Notes under the pieces: generated by a model
Database searches by the model: none
The model's input: the letters and a program-made list of their open reading frames with translations, nothing else
Told to the model about the DNA's origin: nothing
Translations under genes and position numbers: made by a program
Shown: piece after piece, positions 35,212 to 45,795 of the stretch
Numbering within the stretch: position 1 is the first letter of the stretch
Layout: every line of letters begins with the position of its first letter
From: Arthrospira sp. PCC 9108
GTDB taxonomy: Bacteria > Cyanobacteriota > Cyanobacteriia > Cyanobacteriales > Microcoleaceae
Direction of reading: 5' to 3'
Length of the DNA: 64,000 nucleotides
Assembly (NCBI GenBank): GCA_016745315.1
Contig: CP066886.1
Location: forward strand, 2,914,501 to 2,978,500

Positions 35212-35294
35212 CAATCAGTCATAACAGTAACTAGGGAGTATTGGGTCTCAAGTGTTGCTTATCTCACTGCTGTTCAACCTCTGTATCAGTTAAA

Positions 35295-36206
35295 ATGCCA
35301 GTTTATGATCGACCTGTTAAAAATCCTCAAGTTTCCGATAATAATGCGATGAATGATAATTCGGCTCCTGTGGAGTTTTCTGTACAGTTTTGGGGGGTGA
35401 GGGGAAATATTGCTACCCCTGGCCATAAAACTGTTCGATATGGGGGAATACCTCCTGTGTCGAAATGCGTCTGGGAAATCAACGTTTTATTTTTGACGGA
35501 GGGACTGGGTTAAGAGTTTTGGGTTTGGATCTGCTCAAACAAATGCCCGTTGAAGCCTCTGTCTTTTTTTCCCATACCCACTGGGACCATATCCAGGGGT
35601 TTCCTTTCTTTGTGCCAGCATTTATCCCGATTAATCGCTTTCATATCTATGGGGCGATCGCTCCTGATGGGTCAACGATTAAGGAACGCCTGTCTGATCA
35701 AATGGTACATCCTAATTTCCCGGTTCCCATGCACGTTATGCAATCAGATCTGAAATTTTATGATCTGATCCCTGGGGATGTGATTACTTTGTCCGATGGG
35801 ATTAAAATCGAAACGGCTCCTCTGAATCATCCTAATATGGCGGTCGGCTATCGGGTTACTTGGGAAGGCCGTACAGCGGTTTACTGTAGTGATACAGAGC
35901 ATTTTCTCGATCGCTTTGATAATAATGTTCTGCACTTGGCTCGCGATGCCGACTTGCTGATTTATGATGCCACCTATACTAATGAGGAGTATCATGATCA
36001 TAAGTGTCCTAAAATTGGCTGGGGACATTCTACCTGGCAGGTGGGGGGTAGAAATTGCTAAAAAAGCCGGTGTCAAACAGATAGCCATGTATCAACATGA
36101 CCCATCCCACGATGATGATTTTCTCGATCGCGTCCAACTTGAACTCAAAGCTGCTTTTCCTCACGGGGTTGTTGCCAGGGAAGGTATGGTAATTACCCTA
36201 GATTAA
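35295..36206 (+). pseudogene. MBL-fold metallo-hydrolase, two G-run frameshifts
   Basis: Start ATG 35295. Reconstructed protein of about 300 aa: WGVRGNIATPG, YGG(N)TSCVEMRLG, FIFDGGTGLR, metal motif HTHWDHIQG, TAPLNHPNMAVGYR, YCSDTEH, DATYTNEEY and QHDPSHDDDFLD. Breaks at the G runs near 35442-35447 (one G short) and 36044-36049 (one G over), both homopolymers. Family resembles cyanobacterial cyclic-nucleotide or arylsulfatase-type MBL hydrolases; substrate unknown. If the indels are base-call errors, the gene is intact. Confidence 0.8.
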
Positions 36207-36220
36207 GCTAACTTATATAT

Positions 36221-36762
36221 ATGTCACATTCCAGACTCCCCCATCAGCGCAGATCAAGGAGATATTCTCTATTGATTAGGTGCTGTTTGCTTCTGGTTAC
36301 TGTCCTGATATCCTTGGGCATCACAACACCAAGTATAGGCCAGTATTCTGTTAGTGCTATAGGTACTGTTGATGTTGTACCGCCAGAATTTCAACTGGGG
36401 CAGGAACTCTATTTAGAAAACTGCGCTACTTGCCATATTCCTATTCCGCCGTCAGTTTTACCGAGACAGACTTGGCAACAAATTCTCCAAGATAGTCAAC
36501 ATTATGGCACTCAAATTGAACCTTTAGTGGATCCGGCTCGCCTGTTGGTGTGGAATTATCTCCGCCATTTTTCCCGTTCTATGACTGTGGCTGAAGAGGG
36601 TATCCCTTTTTAGAATTGAGCGATCGCGCTTTTTTAGGGCGCTACATCCCCGCGTAGAATTTACGGAACCCATTAATATTCATAATTGCCAAACCTGTCA
36701 TCCTGGCGCATCTAATTATAACTTCCGTCTTTTGACTCCCGAATGGCAAGATTCTCCGTAAT
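36221..36762 (+). pseudogene. Diheme c-type cytochrome, one frameshift
   Basis: Begins MSHSRLPHQRRSRRYSLLIRC, with a signal anchor (LLLVTVLISLGITT). First heme site CATCH near residue 70. The frame stops at TAG 36611 after EEGIPF; dropping one T of the T5 run gives RIERSRFFRALHPRVEFTEP and a second heme site CQTCH, ending WQDSP at 36762. Two CxxCH sites indicate a periplasmic or lumenal diheme cytochrome. Electron partner unknown. Confidence 0.75.
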
Positions 36763-36768
36763 CAATTG

Positions 36769-38413
36769 TTACCAATTATCTGGGGGATGACGGGGATTCT
36801 CCCAATCATTTTGAGATGAATCTTGGTATAAATAGGGAGCAATATCTGAGGGTTTGTCTAATTCTAATTCTAGTTCATCATCGGACTCGGCTGATGATTG
36901 ATGTAGGTTTAGGGGTTCAATGACACGGGCGATCGCATCTTGAATAAATCCTCGCACAAACTCATCTCGCCGATTGAGTTGAAATTGTCGCGCGACCACC
37001 TCTGTTATACCCCCATCTCCCCAATCTTGATTTTGGCGAAAATACTCAATAAAACTACGCCCCGCAATCCGGGTTAAATAGGCGGCAGTTATCCCTTGAA
37101 TAGCCTTACCAACTACAATAGTACCGATGTGAAAATGTAGGGCGGTAGCCACTAATTGAATCGCACCTTTCACAATTCCTAAACTACCCAAAGTTTTGGC
37201 TAGAGATAATGCCAACTCTCGCCCCCTATCCATATTTAATTCACAGCCATATATTTTACCAATTTCCACTACCATTTGAGCATTAACCGCCGCAGTTGCT
37301 AATAAATCTACCACCGGAAGCGGCGTAACAGCAATAGCCCCAGCCCCAATCCACTGATATCTATCGACAATTTTTTCGGCTTGGCGTAGACGTTGATTAT
37401 CAATTAAACGGCGCGCTTCTTCGCCTAATCTTTGAGACTGGAGAAGGATATTATCAGCTATTAATTCTTCCCCTTCGGCGCGTAGAATTGTGGCGATTTT
37501 ATGAATAAGTGGCATTAGATCAGGTTCTGGTTTAAATGTATCTCCATTTTCCAGATTAATCAGTTGAGGATTGGCGGCGATCGCTATCACATCTTCTGAA
37601 GAAATAAACCCGCCAACTCGTTGCTTTAATTGATTTAAAATCTGATTTTTATCAGCTTCTGTATACAAGTCAGTTTTGTTAAAAATTAAAAGCGATCGCT
37701 TCCCCATTTCCGCTAAATTTCGCAGAGGATACCATTCGGATTGACGCAAATCATTATCCACCACAAATAATAATAAATCTGCCTCTGTAGCCAGCGTTCT
37801 AGCCATTTCTGAACGAGTCGCCCCCCCCTTCTCCCACCTCCCCAATTCCCGGAGTATCAATAATTAAAATTTCCCGATTTAATCCCGGCAATTTTAGTCG
37901 ATAAGTTTCCCCATTGATAGTAGTTCCCATAGGTGCATTAACCCGCCCTACCATCTCCCCCATTAACCCATTAACCACAGATGTTTTACCTGCGGAACCT
38001 GTGCCAAATATCACCACCTGAATACTACCTTGAGATAGGTTAGCTTCTATATCCTGAGAGCGACTTATTAACGCCTGACGCGCCACTTCATCCTGAATTT
38101 GATTAACCTGTTGTCGGATAGCTTTTAAAGACGTTTCAGCGGCTCCTGATTTATCCAAAGGTATACGCAAATTATGGCGGCGTTTTTTGCTCCCATTACC
38201 CCCAAATTGAAACAGCCTAAAATAGTAGACAAATGTATAAATCAACAACCCTAGCAAACTTATTAACATGACTAGCAATAAATTTGCTAAAATAGGGTTA
38301 GCCATCCACGCCACTTGACTGTATAACCAGGAAATCGATGTGACTAGCCAAATCATTAAACCCAGGATGACACAAACACCCACAATGATGATGAAAAGGC
38401 GGTATAAAGGCAT
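36769..38413 (-). pseudogene. Membrane-anchored Era-like GTPase with DUF697 domain, one frameshift
   Basis: N-terminal two membrane helices (residues 5-65), G1 GTGSAGKTS, G3 DTPG, G4 NKTD, then a C-terminal DUF697 domain (ITAAYLTRIAGRSFIEYF). Frame breaks at the C7 run near 37825-37831, between GIGEVGEGG and ATRSEMARTLATEADLLLF. Combined length, about 540 aa, matches cyanobacterial GTP-binding DUF697 proteins. Role unknown, perhaps in envelope or thylakoid maintenance. Homopolymer error is a likely explanation. Confidence 0.8.
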
Positions 38414-38763
38414 AATTTTATGGTTGATCTCAAATCAGTCTATTTTCTATGATAGCTGGTTAATTTAGTGATTTTAACTGACCTCTCCAGCTATAGCGTT
38501 TCTCATATCCATAAGGTACAGCCCACTCAAAGAGAAGCCGCTGCGCGTCTACACCCCAAACCCCTCTCCCAAGACGGGAGAGGCTTGTCCTGAGCTTGTC
38601 GAAGGGGGCTTTGAAAAGTACCTCACCAATCCACCGAACCGCTATATTAGGATTTGGGCTAAAATGGTATAGGTACACAATTGAGGGCTGATATAATCCA
38701 ATTATGGCTGGCTGGTAGCCTTCTTTGGGGGGATAATCCCGGATAGATTATTGATAGGTTAAT
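38414..38763. repeat. Intergenic region with dispersed hairpin repeat
   Basis: No gene. Holds CCTCTCCC (38563-38570) pairing with GGGAGAGG (38576-38583), and the CCTGAGCTTGTCGAAGG tract, a dispersed intergenic repeat type in cyanobacteria. Confidence 0.6.
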
Positions 38764-39930
38764 CTAAATGACTAGGGTTTTCAGACCTTTGACTAAACGC
38801 CCAATTCCTTCGGCGGCGGTATCTGGTTTTAACGCGCCATAAGCTACCCGTAAATAGCAGCCTTGTGACATACCAAAGGTAGTCCCCGGAATTACAGCCA
38901 CGCCAAACTGTTTAATCAGTTGTTGGGCTAATTCCATTGAGTCTAACTGGGTGTCTATTTTTAGCAGAAAGTAAAACGCGCCGTCAGCTTGGGGAATTGT
39001 GCAAAAATCTGATAATTGGCTGAGTTCATTTAGAAATATATCCCGAACTTCTGTGATAGTTTTAATATGATTTTGGCAATATTCATAACCTACTTTTAAC
39101 GCCCCTAAAGCTACATATTGGGAGATGACGGGAGGACAGATTAAGATGGTATCTTGAACTTTTTGAATGGGGATTAGTAAGTGTTCGGGAATTAGCATAT
39201 ATCCAATGCGCCAAGATGCAAAACCGTAGGCTTTGGATAAGCTAAATAGAGAAATTGTGTGGGATTCACTGTTAGGAAAGGTGGCGGGGGAGGTGTGTTT
39301 GATGTTATTGTAGGTAAAGTATTCGTAGGCTTCGTCACTGATATGGTATAAGTTGCGATCGCCACAAATTTGATTAATTTCTTGTAATGCTTCTGGGGAA
39401 TAAACCGCCCCGGTGGGGTTATTGGGAGAAATGGTAACAATCGCCCTGGTTTTATCGGTTATGGCGGCTTTAATTGCATCAATTCGCAGTTGATAATGGT
39501 CATCAGTCTGAATAACCACCGGCTGACAACTTGCCATTATAATCGCCATTTCATGATTAAAATAGTAAGGAGATTGTATAATGATTTCATCCCCGGGTGA
39601 GGTAATGGCTAAAATCCCATTCATAAACCCCATATTACTACCAGCAGTGACGACAATTTTCTGGCGATCGCTGAGATTAATATGATTCTCGGTTTGCAGT
39701 TTATCGGCGATTATCTCAAGTAGTGGATTGATACCAATTACTGGTTTATATTTATGATTTTCTGGACTAGCTAAAAACTCGGATATCTGGTCAAATGCCA
39801 CAGGTGGGGGGCCATAATAAACTACCCCTTGACCTAGGGAAATTGTCCCCGGATGATTGTTAATTAGTTTCCCAATAATCGGAATAATTGGGGATTGGAC
39901 GGATTGCATTCGGGAATAATCTAGGTTCAT
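38764..39930 (-). CDS. PLP-dependent aminotransferase, class I/II
   Basis: 388 aa from ATG 39930 (MNLDYSRMQ), chosen because the longer start would overlap the divergent gene. Motifs: SLGQGVVYYGPP substrate loop, AGSNMGF cofactor-phosphate loop, SPNNPTG, and PLP lysine in SLSKAYGFASWRIGYM. Aspartate-aminotransferase fold; exact amino-acid substrate not determinable. Divergent from the LD-carboxypeptidase gene with a 30-base gap. Confidence 0.85.
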   Translation of the reverse strand: MNLDYSRMQSVQSPIIPIIGKLINNHPGTISLGQGVVYYGPPPVAFDQISEFLASPENHKYKPVIGINPLLEIIADKLQTENHINLSDRQKIVVTAGSNMGFMNGILAITSPGDEIIIQSPYYFNHEMAIIMASCQPVVIQTDDHYQLRIDAIKAAITDKTRAIVTISPNNPTGAVYSPEALQEINQICGDRNLYHISDEAYEYFTYNNIKHTSPATFPNSESHTISLFSLSKAYGFASWRIGYMLIPEHLLIPIQKVQDTILICPPVISQYVALGALKVGYEYCQNHIKTITEVRDIFLNELSQLSDFCTIPQADGAFYFLLKIDTQLDSMELAQQLIKQFGVAVIPGTTFGMSQGCYLRVAYGALKPDTAAEGIGRLVKGLKTLVI

Positions 39931-39960
39931 AATCTTAACAATGGTATCAAAATTAGATCT

Positions 39961-40962
39961 ATGAAAAATCGCCGCCAATTTCTCAATGGGTTAGGTTTGA
40001 CACTTTTAGCAACAGGATTTCCGGTATTAGCATCCTCTCCTAATCCTATTAAACCACCCCGGTTGCGGGCTGGGGATACGGTGGGAATAATTGCGCCTTC
40101 TGGATGGATTACCAGACAGGAGTTAAAATTTCTAACTTTGCAATTAATGCAACAAGGACTTAATCTGAAAGCTGCGCCTCACCTGATGGATAAATATGGT
40201 TATTTAGCTGGATTAGATCGAGACCGCGCCGCCGATGTTAATACCATGTTTGCTGATCCGAATATTCGGGGAATTATTGCCGCCGCTGGTGGCTGGGGGG
40301 CTGCGCGTATTTTACCCTTGTTGGATTATAACATAATCCGCAACAATCCCAAGGTGATTATTGGTTATAGTGATATCACCTCATTATTATTAGCCATATA
40401 TTCCCAGTGTAATTTTATCACATTTCACGGCTTATTAGGAACTTCCCATTGGCAGAGTTTTTCGGTGAATTACTTAAAGCGAGTGTTGTTTTCCGCCGAA
40501 GCTGTTACCTTTGAAAATCCTGGGAATATTCGGGTAGAAACTATTACCAGCGGTAGCGCTAGGGGTCAACTGGTGGGGGGTAATTTATCAGTTTTAGCGG
40601 CGTTGGTGGGTTCTGAATATCTACCGAATTGGTCGGGAAAAATTTTATTTATTGAGGATATTAACGAGGATGTTTACCGGGTCGATCGCCTATTGACTCA
40701 ATTAAAACTAGCCGGAATTTTAGATCAATTATCCGGGTTTATTTTCGGACAATGTAGCCGTTGTTCACCTGGGAGGGAAGGGGAATCATCCTTTAGTTTA
40801 TGGGAAGTGTTAGTTGATCATATTCAACCCCTAGGAATACCCGCCTGGTATGGTTCAGCCATAGGTCATATTCGCGCCCAATTTACCATAGCCATAGGCG
40901 GTATGGTAGAAATTAATAGCGATCGCGGAACTATCCAAATGCTAGAAGCCGCAGTTAGCTAA
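39961..40962 (+). CDS. LD-carboxypeptidase, peptidase family S66 (LdcA-like)
   Basis: 333 aa. N-terminal RRQFLNGLGLTLLATGF is a twin-arginine type signal. Catalytic Ser in GYSDITSLL (about residue 142), Glu in FIEDINE, His in IGHIRAQF complete the S66 Ser-Glu-His triad. Trims the terminal D-Ala from tetrapeptide stems of peptidoglycan for recycling. Full length. Ends two bases before the convergent PhzF gene. Confidence 0.9.
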   Translation: MKNRRQFLNGLGLTLLATGFPVLASSPNPIKPPRLRAGDTVGIIAPSGWITRQELKFLTLQLMQQGLNLKAAPHLMDKYGYLAGLDRDRAADVNTMFADPNIRGIIAAAGGWGAARILPLLDYNIIRNNPKVIIGYSDITSLLLAIYSQCNFITFHGLLGTSHWQSFSVNYLKRVLFSAEAVTFENPGNIRVETITSGSARGQLVGGNLSVLAALVGSEYLPNWSGKILFIEDINEDVYRVDRLLTQLKLAGILDQLSGFIFGQCSRCSPGREGESSFSLWEVLVDHIQPLGIPAWYGSAIGHIRAQFTIAIGGMVEINSDRGTIQMLEAAVS

Positions 40963-40963
40963 A

Positions 40964-41854
40964 TTAATTCAACCATTCTCCCTTAGCGATCGCCACCACT
41001 TTTCCCCCCACCATCACCTCAATTTCATCTCCTACCTTTTTCTCGCCTTTTAAAAATAGTAAAGAAGGGCGATTAATCTCATAACCCTGTTCCACACGCA
41101 CACTAATATTATCCCGATTATAATAGGAATTATGCACCAAATAACCTGCCAGACAAGAATTAGCGCTTCCGGTGGCTGGGTCTTCGGTAATTCCTAAAGC
41201 CGGGGCAAACATCCTAGCGCTGATATTATTTTCCATGTCATAGGGTTCAGGACAAAATACAAAAATCTCCTTAGTATTAATGTTTTTAATAAACTCAAAA
41301 TAATGCTCTAAATTAACCTTAGCCTGTTTCAAAGCCCTTTTATTTTTGAGGGGAACGATTAAAAAAGGAATCCCCGTTGACACTTCTTGAATGGGAAAAT
41401 TATCGTCAAAATCGGCAATTTCCAAACCCAAAACCGGGGCGATATCTGCCGCATTAAAACAATTATAAAAAACCGGATTATTGGGGCGCATCCATAACAA
41501 TTCTTGGTCAGTGTTACCATTACTCCAAGTCACTGGAATTTGACCCACACCCAAATTTAACACCACCTGATCAACAGGTTTTTTAATCAATTCCCGTTGA
41601 ATAATATAAGCAGTTCCCAGGGTAGGATGACCCGCAAAAGGCAATTCTTTAGAAGGGGTAAAAATCCTGACATCATAGCCACCATCAACCATTCCCACGG
41701 AACGGATAAAAGTAGTTTCTGAATAATTCATTTCCTGGGCAATTTCTAGCATCTCCTCATCAGATAGAGACGACACCCCCTCACCGAAGAAAACAGCGAG
41801 TTGATTCCCCGCATATTTAGCTTCTGCAAAAACATCAACGATGTAGAAATCCAT
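40964..41854 (-). CDS. PhzF family isomerase/epimerase
   Basis: 296 aa. YAGNQLAVF, catalytic Glu in MNYSETTFI (about residue 45), GHPTLGTAY and DPATGSANSCLAGYLV are family signatures. Two-fold diaminopimelate-epimerase-like fold. Substrate unknown. Four bases from trpE, upstream on the same strand, so it probably belongs to the trpE transcript. Confidence 0.9.
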   Translation of the reverse strand: MDFYIVDVFAEAKYAGNQLAVFFGEGVSSLSDEEMLEIAQEMNYSETTFIRSVGMVDGGYDVRIFTPSKELPFAGHPTLGTAYIIQRELIKKPVDQVVLNLGVGQIPVTWSNGNTDQELLWMRPNNPVFYNCFNAADIAPVLGLEIADFDDNFPIQEVSTGIPFLIVPLKNKRALKQAKVNLEHYFEFIKNINTKEIFVFCPEPYDMENNISARMFAPALGITEDPATGSANSCLAGYLVHNSYYNRDNISVRVEQGYEINRPSLLFLKGEKKVGDEIEVMVGGKVVAIAKGEWLN

Positions 41855-41858
41855 ACAA

Positions 41859-43403
41859 TCAACTCTCAGAAGTTTTCAGACAGCTAATGGCTTCCAATAA
41901 CCCCCGTGCTTTATTGAGGGTTTCCTCATATTCCTTTTCGGGTTGGGAATCAGCCACAAGTCCCGCCCCCGCCTGTACAGAAACTTGATTTATACCATCT
42001 TCCCCCTGACGGACAATCATAGTGCGGATAGTGATAGCTGTGTTTAGTTGTCCCTCAAAATCATAATAACCATAAACGCCAGAATAGGGACCTCGGCGGC
42101 TAGGTTCCAACTCATTAATAATTTCCATGGCCCGAATTTTCGGCGCACCGCTGACAGTCCCAGCCGGAAAACAGGCTTTTAGTAAATCCCAGGCATTTTT
42201 ATCATCTGCCAACTCTCCCACCACATTACTAACAATGTGCATGACATGGGAATAGCGTTCGACCACCATCAGTTGATCAACTACTACGGTTCCATTTTGG
42301 CAGACCCGCCCTAAATCATTACGTCCGAGGTCTACTAGCATAACGTGTTCGGCGATTTCTTTGGGGTCCTGTAGCAAATCCTGTTCTAGGTCCTGATCTT
42401 CCTGGGAGTTTTTACCACGGCGGCGGGTTCCCGCAATGGGGCGAACGGTGGCGATCGCCTTTCCGTCATGGTTTTTTTCCGCTTTGACCATCACTTCTGG
42501 GCTAGAGCCAATCATCTGCCAATCCCCAAAGTCAAAATAAGCCATATAGGGGGAAGGATTGATTAAACGCAGGGATCTATACAAGGAGAAAGGATCGCCT
42601 TGGTATTGTGCCGCCAGCCGTTGGGAAATGACCACCTGAAAGATATCTCCAGCCCTAATATACTCCTTGGCTCGGTCAACAGCCGCACAAAACTGGTCGC
42701 GGGAGAAATTACTGCTGTATTGGCGTGATGTTTCCGTATCATCGGATTTGTTCCTATCGGGAGGAGTCCATTCTAATAGGGTACTCTGACGAGATAGGGG
42801 AGATCTGAGCTTATCTACCAATTGAGTCACGCGATCGCAAGCCTGTTGATAGGCTGTTTCTGGGTCTGTTTCCCGCAGGTCTGCATAAGATATCGCCCAA
42901 ACCTTGCGCTTCACCTGGTCAAAAATTAGTAAACTATCAAGCTGCATCCACAGGCCATCGGGGAAATCGTCCTCTGTGAGGGGATAAATGGGCACTCGTG
43001 GTTCAATCCAGTTGATTAATTCATAACCCCAAAACCCGAACAGTCCCCCAATTCCGGGGGGTAGTTCTGGTAATTTGACAGGTTGATAGGGTTTAAGACA
43101 GTCAGCTAATACCTGAAACGGATCGCCTTGAAAATCTTGTTGTTGACCGTCCCTAAATGTTTGGATCATGCGATCGCCACGGGCTGATAAAATCCACAAA
43201 GGATCACAACCCAGAAAGCTGTAACGCCCAATTTTCTCCCCACCTTCGACCGACTCCAACAGGAAGCTGTAAGGTTGACCTGCACAAACCCGATACCACG
43301 CCGAAACTGGTGTATCCAAGTCCGCCACCCACTCCTGATAGACGGGAATGAAGTTACCCCTGGCCCGTAGTTGGCAGAATTGGGAGAAATCTGGAAAAAT
43401 CAT
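41859..43403 (-). CDS. trpE: Anthranilate synthase component I
   Basis: 514 aa. Feedback-site motif LLESVE, then chorismate-binding domain: PIAGTRRRG, DLGRNDLGRV, FPAGTVSGAPKIRAME, QAGAGLVADSQPE. Converts chorismate plus ammonia/glutamine to anthranilate, first step of tryptophan synthesis, with TrpG. Length normal. The first ATG gives a typical N-terminus. Followed four bases later by phzF-like. Confidence 0.93.
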   Translation of the reverse strand: MIFPDFSQFCQLRARGNFIPVYQEWVADLDTPVSAWYRVCAGQPYSFLLESVEGGEKIGRYSFLGCDPLWILSARGDRMIQTFRDGQQQDFQGDPFQVLADCLKPYQPVKLPELPPGIGGLFGFWGYELINWIEPRVPIYPLTEDDFPDGLWMQLDSLLIFDQVKRKVWAISYADLRETDPETAYQQACDRVTQLVDKLRSPLSRQSTLLEWTPPDRNKSDDTETSRQYSSNFSRDQFCAAVDRAKEYIRAGDIFQVVISQRLAAQYQGDPFSLYRSLRLINPSPYMAYFDFGDWQMIGSSPEVMVKAEKNHDGKAIATVRPIAGTRRRGKNSQEDQDLEQDLLQDPKEIAEHVMLVDLGRNDLGRVCQNGTVVVDQLMVVERYSHVMHIVSNVVGELADDKNAWDLLKACFPAGTVSGAPKIRAMEIINELEPSRRGPYSGVYGYYDFEGQLNTAITIRTMIVRQGEDGINQVSVQAGAGLVADSQPEKEYEETLNKARGLLEAISCLKTSES

Positions 43404-43606
43404 TGTTGTAATTTTTGGGAAAATTTGTAGCTGAATCTAATGCTACTGTATATCAACAATAACAGAAAATGCTGGTTTTTGGTTGAAACTCAGGAACCAG
43501 CAAACCTGATCTTATAGGGAGTTTACCTGTACTGTAGGGGGGGAGATTCTACAAAAAGCCTGATTCTTAGTGACAAGTCAGGTGAACCCACCCCGCCCAT
43601 AGACCC

Positions 43607-44035
43607 CTAAGATTCGTAGGTGGCTTTACCGCTGAATTTAACACTAGCTGGGTTGGGGTTATCACCAATCTTGCGATCGATTTTTCCGTTGAACTCCCGA
43701 CCTTCGTTAACTTTCTCAGGGAAAACGCCATCTTTGGGGTGGAGATATTCCATTTCGCCATTGGGGAAAATCCGATAGATTTTGAAATCCTCGATTTTCG
43801 GCTTGAATTTTGTCCGCAGTTGGGTTCCCAAGGCGAGACACTGCTCTTTGCGAGCCAAATAGAGCAAGTTTTCTCCCTCGTTCATAATAGCTGCGCCACC
43901 TGTGGGCATTTCAAACACCTGTTCTTTGGTGCTGGTCCAGGTAATGGCATATTTCTCCTCAACTTGGGCTTTGGTGAGAAGACCACCTGTGCTACCACCG
44001 AATTTGGGAGCTTTTCCTGTCAGTGTTTCTACCAT
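43607..44035 (-). CDS. psaD: Photosystem I reaction centre subunit II
   Basis: 142 aa: TLTGKAPKFGGSTGGLL, EEKYAITWTSTKEQVFEMPTGG (segments), FKIYRIFPNGEMEYLHPKDG. Full-length cyanobacterial PsaD, the stromal ferredoxin-docking subunit. Proof of an oxygenic phototroph. Intact, about 200 bases left of the element B insertion. The 203-base gap to trpE has no gene. Confidence 0.96.
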   Translation of the reverse strand: MVETLTGKAPKFGGSTGGLLTKAQVEEKYAITWTSTKEQVFEMPTGGAAIMNEGENLLYLARKEQCLALGTQLRTKFKPKIEDFKIYRIFPNGEMEYLHPKDGVFPEKVNEGREFNGKIDRKIGDNPNPASVKFSGKATYES

Positions 44036-44230
44036 AGAAAATTATCTCAAAGGTTTTTACGGCATCCTATCACTGATAATACCTTCTCAGTAGCGATCGT
44101 AAAGATCCGTTACACAGATATCCACAGCAGCCATAAAAACAGCCAAACCCTACCCTAACCCCTCGCTCGCGATCGCTCGCAGAGGTAGGGATTAGCGCCA
44201 GGGCTGGTCATGATTGAGCCTGAGCAAAAC

Positions 44231-44255
44231 CGGAGAGGGTGGGATTCGAACCCAC
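44231..44255. other. attL core of element B (tRNA-Ser 3' end)
   Basis: 25 bases identical to the 3' end of tRNA-Ser at 61241-61265, direct orientation. They mark the left border of the element and cover the T-arm and acceptor 3' strand. Confidence 0.92.
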
Positions 44256-44335
44256 TATAAAGCCTATAACCCCTATTCTACCGCCATTCTAATGCACTCA
44301 ATGGCGATCGCATTATTAGGAGTTAGTGCAAAATG
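44231..44335 (+). repeat. Outer inverted arm of element B integrase cassette
   Basis: About 105 bp repeated inverse at 45790-45894 with a few mismatches. Includes the tRNA core, AGCCTATAACCCCTATTCTACCG, and the integrase ribosome site and start (AGGAGTTAGTGCAAAATGA). Confidence 0.88.
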
Positions 44336-45736
44336 AGTGCAAGTACAAACAGTACACATAGTGGTACATATCAAGGCTTTGAGGATATTCTTGAGTTTTT
44401 CAACCTATCCCGCAAACAATGTCCCAAGGGTGTCAGGATTAAACGTAACCGGGGGACAATCCAACTAGACATCACCAATGACCCGGAAACTGGGGGACGT
44501 AAACAAAGGGGGTGTAATTGTCAATTTACCTCAGAGGGTATCCGTAAGGCTGTTGATAAGGCCTGGTTAGTTCATAAATCCCTTGACGGACAATTTCAGT
44601 CGGTGTCTGAATGGCTGGACTGGTACAAGGCTACTATCCTTGATGAAAACAAAACTCCCCTAGAGAATGACTTAATCACCTACCGTCAAGTGTTTAAAGA
44701 GATGGAGGATGATTACTTTAACGGAGTTCACAAAAACACTAAGCGCAAACGTTCCCGTGATATAGCTAGTGACAGAGCCTCTTTTAAGCGCTGTTTCTTA
44801 GATGTATTTAACAAAGTTACAAACTGGGATAGTTACGTTACCTGGGAGGGTATAAAAGAAACCTTGTATACTCCATTGCCAGACGGTAGCAGCCCGGTAG
44901 GACATAAGGATTTTAAGGACCGATATTACAAGTTAAGGCAGGTAGCGGAACGGGCTGGCTGCAAAAAAGCACTGGACAAGCTAGAAAAAATTGACCCTAC
45001 CCAAACAGTATTTGCTGAATCCCAAAGTATAGACTTGGATACCTTGTTAAGTTTACTAGACAAAGAACGCAACGCTGATTATCGTTCTGTCACAGACAAT
45101 AACGCTCGTGATGGTTGGTGTTGGGTTAGTGCAATGTGTACTTTATATGGGTTAAGACCGTCTGAAGTAGCAGCAGGTCAAAATTTAACTAAGCCAGTTA
45201 AGATTGATGGCATTACCTTCCCAGCCATATCTGACCCTACCAACATTGAGTTAGTGTTAGTGATTGGAGAATTTACCTATTTTGGTGGTAGCATCAAGAC
45301 AGGCTGGCGGTTAGCTATCCCAATGTCAAAAGACAAAACCTTGATTAACCGCCTAGGGATTCATAACGTCTACTTACCTGTTACTAAGTCTAAAAACCCT
45401 GGTATGTTTAACGATAATCACCGTAAATGGTTATCACAACATAATTGGGGATTTACTCAAGCTTATGCTTTCCGTCATCTTGGTAACCAACTGGGAGAGA
45501 TGAATGGGATACCACAGGAAATCAGAGCGCGTTCGTTTGGTCACTCGGTAACGGTTAATGACAGCAAGTACAAAAAACGTCGCAACCTTGCCACAGAGTT
45601 AGGTATCCTGACGCGACATCAAAGGCAACCATTGCCGTTAGACATGGGAAGGCAAGTGTTAACCAATAATGGTATCAATCCAGACCTACCAGAGGTTAAG
45701 GCTATTCTCAGATTGCTATATCAGCTTGATGATTAA
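44333..45736 (+). CDS. Tyrosine recombinase (integrase) of element B
   Basis: 467 aa. Arg in GLRPSE (about 275), YAFR (378-381), GHS (403-405) and Tyr in DSKYKK (413). Like the A enzyme it has Tyr where most relatives have the His of HxxR. AGGAG upstream of ATG 44333. The site used is the 3' end of tRNA-Ser(CGA), a standard target, whereas the A enzyme used a GH13 gene; the C-terminal and N-terminal domains differ accordingly. Located outside the TIR between inverted att arms. Strong terminator follows. Confidence 0.92.
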   Translation: MSASTNSTHSGTYQGFEDILEFFNLSRKQCPKGVRIKRNRGTIQLDITNDPETGGRKQRGCNCQFTSEGIRKAVDKAWLVHKSLDGQFQSVSEWLDWYKATILDENKTPLENDLITYRQVFKEMEDDYFNGVHKNTKRKRSRDIASDRASFKRCFLDVFNKVTNWDSYVTWEGIKETLYTPLPDGSSPVGHKDFKDRYYKLRQVAERAGCKKALDKLEKIDPTQTVFAESQSIDLDTLLSLLDKERNADYRSVTDNNARDGWCWVSAMCTLYGLRPSEVAAGQNLTKPVKIDGITFPAISDPTNIELVLVIGEFTYFGGSIKTGWRLAIPMSKDKTLINRLGIHNVYLPVTKSKNPGMFNDNHRKWLSQHNWGFTQAYAFRHLGNQLGEMNGIPQEIRARSFGHSVTVNDSKYKKRRNLATELGILTRHQRQPLPLDMGRQVLTNNGINPDLPEVKAILRLLYQLDD

Positions 45737-45761
45737 TCTCCAATAAACCCACAATACAACA

Positions 45762-45795
45762 CCCCCTAGGTATTTAGCCTAGGGGGTTTCATTTT
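45762..45795 (+). terminator. Terminator of element B integrase
   Basis: CCCCCTAGG (45762-45770) with CCTAGGGGG (45778-45786), then TTTCATTTT. Confidence 0.8.
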
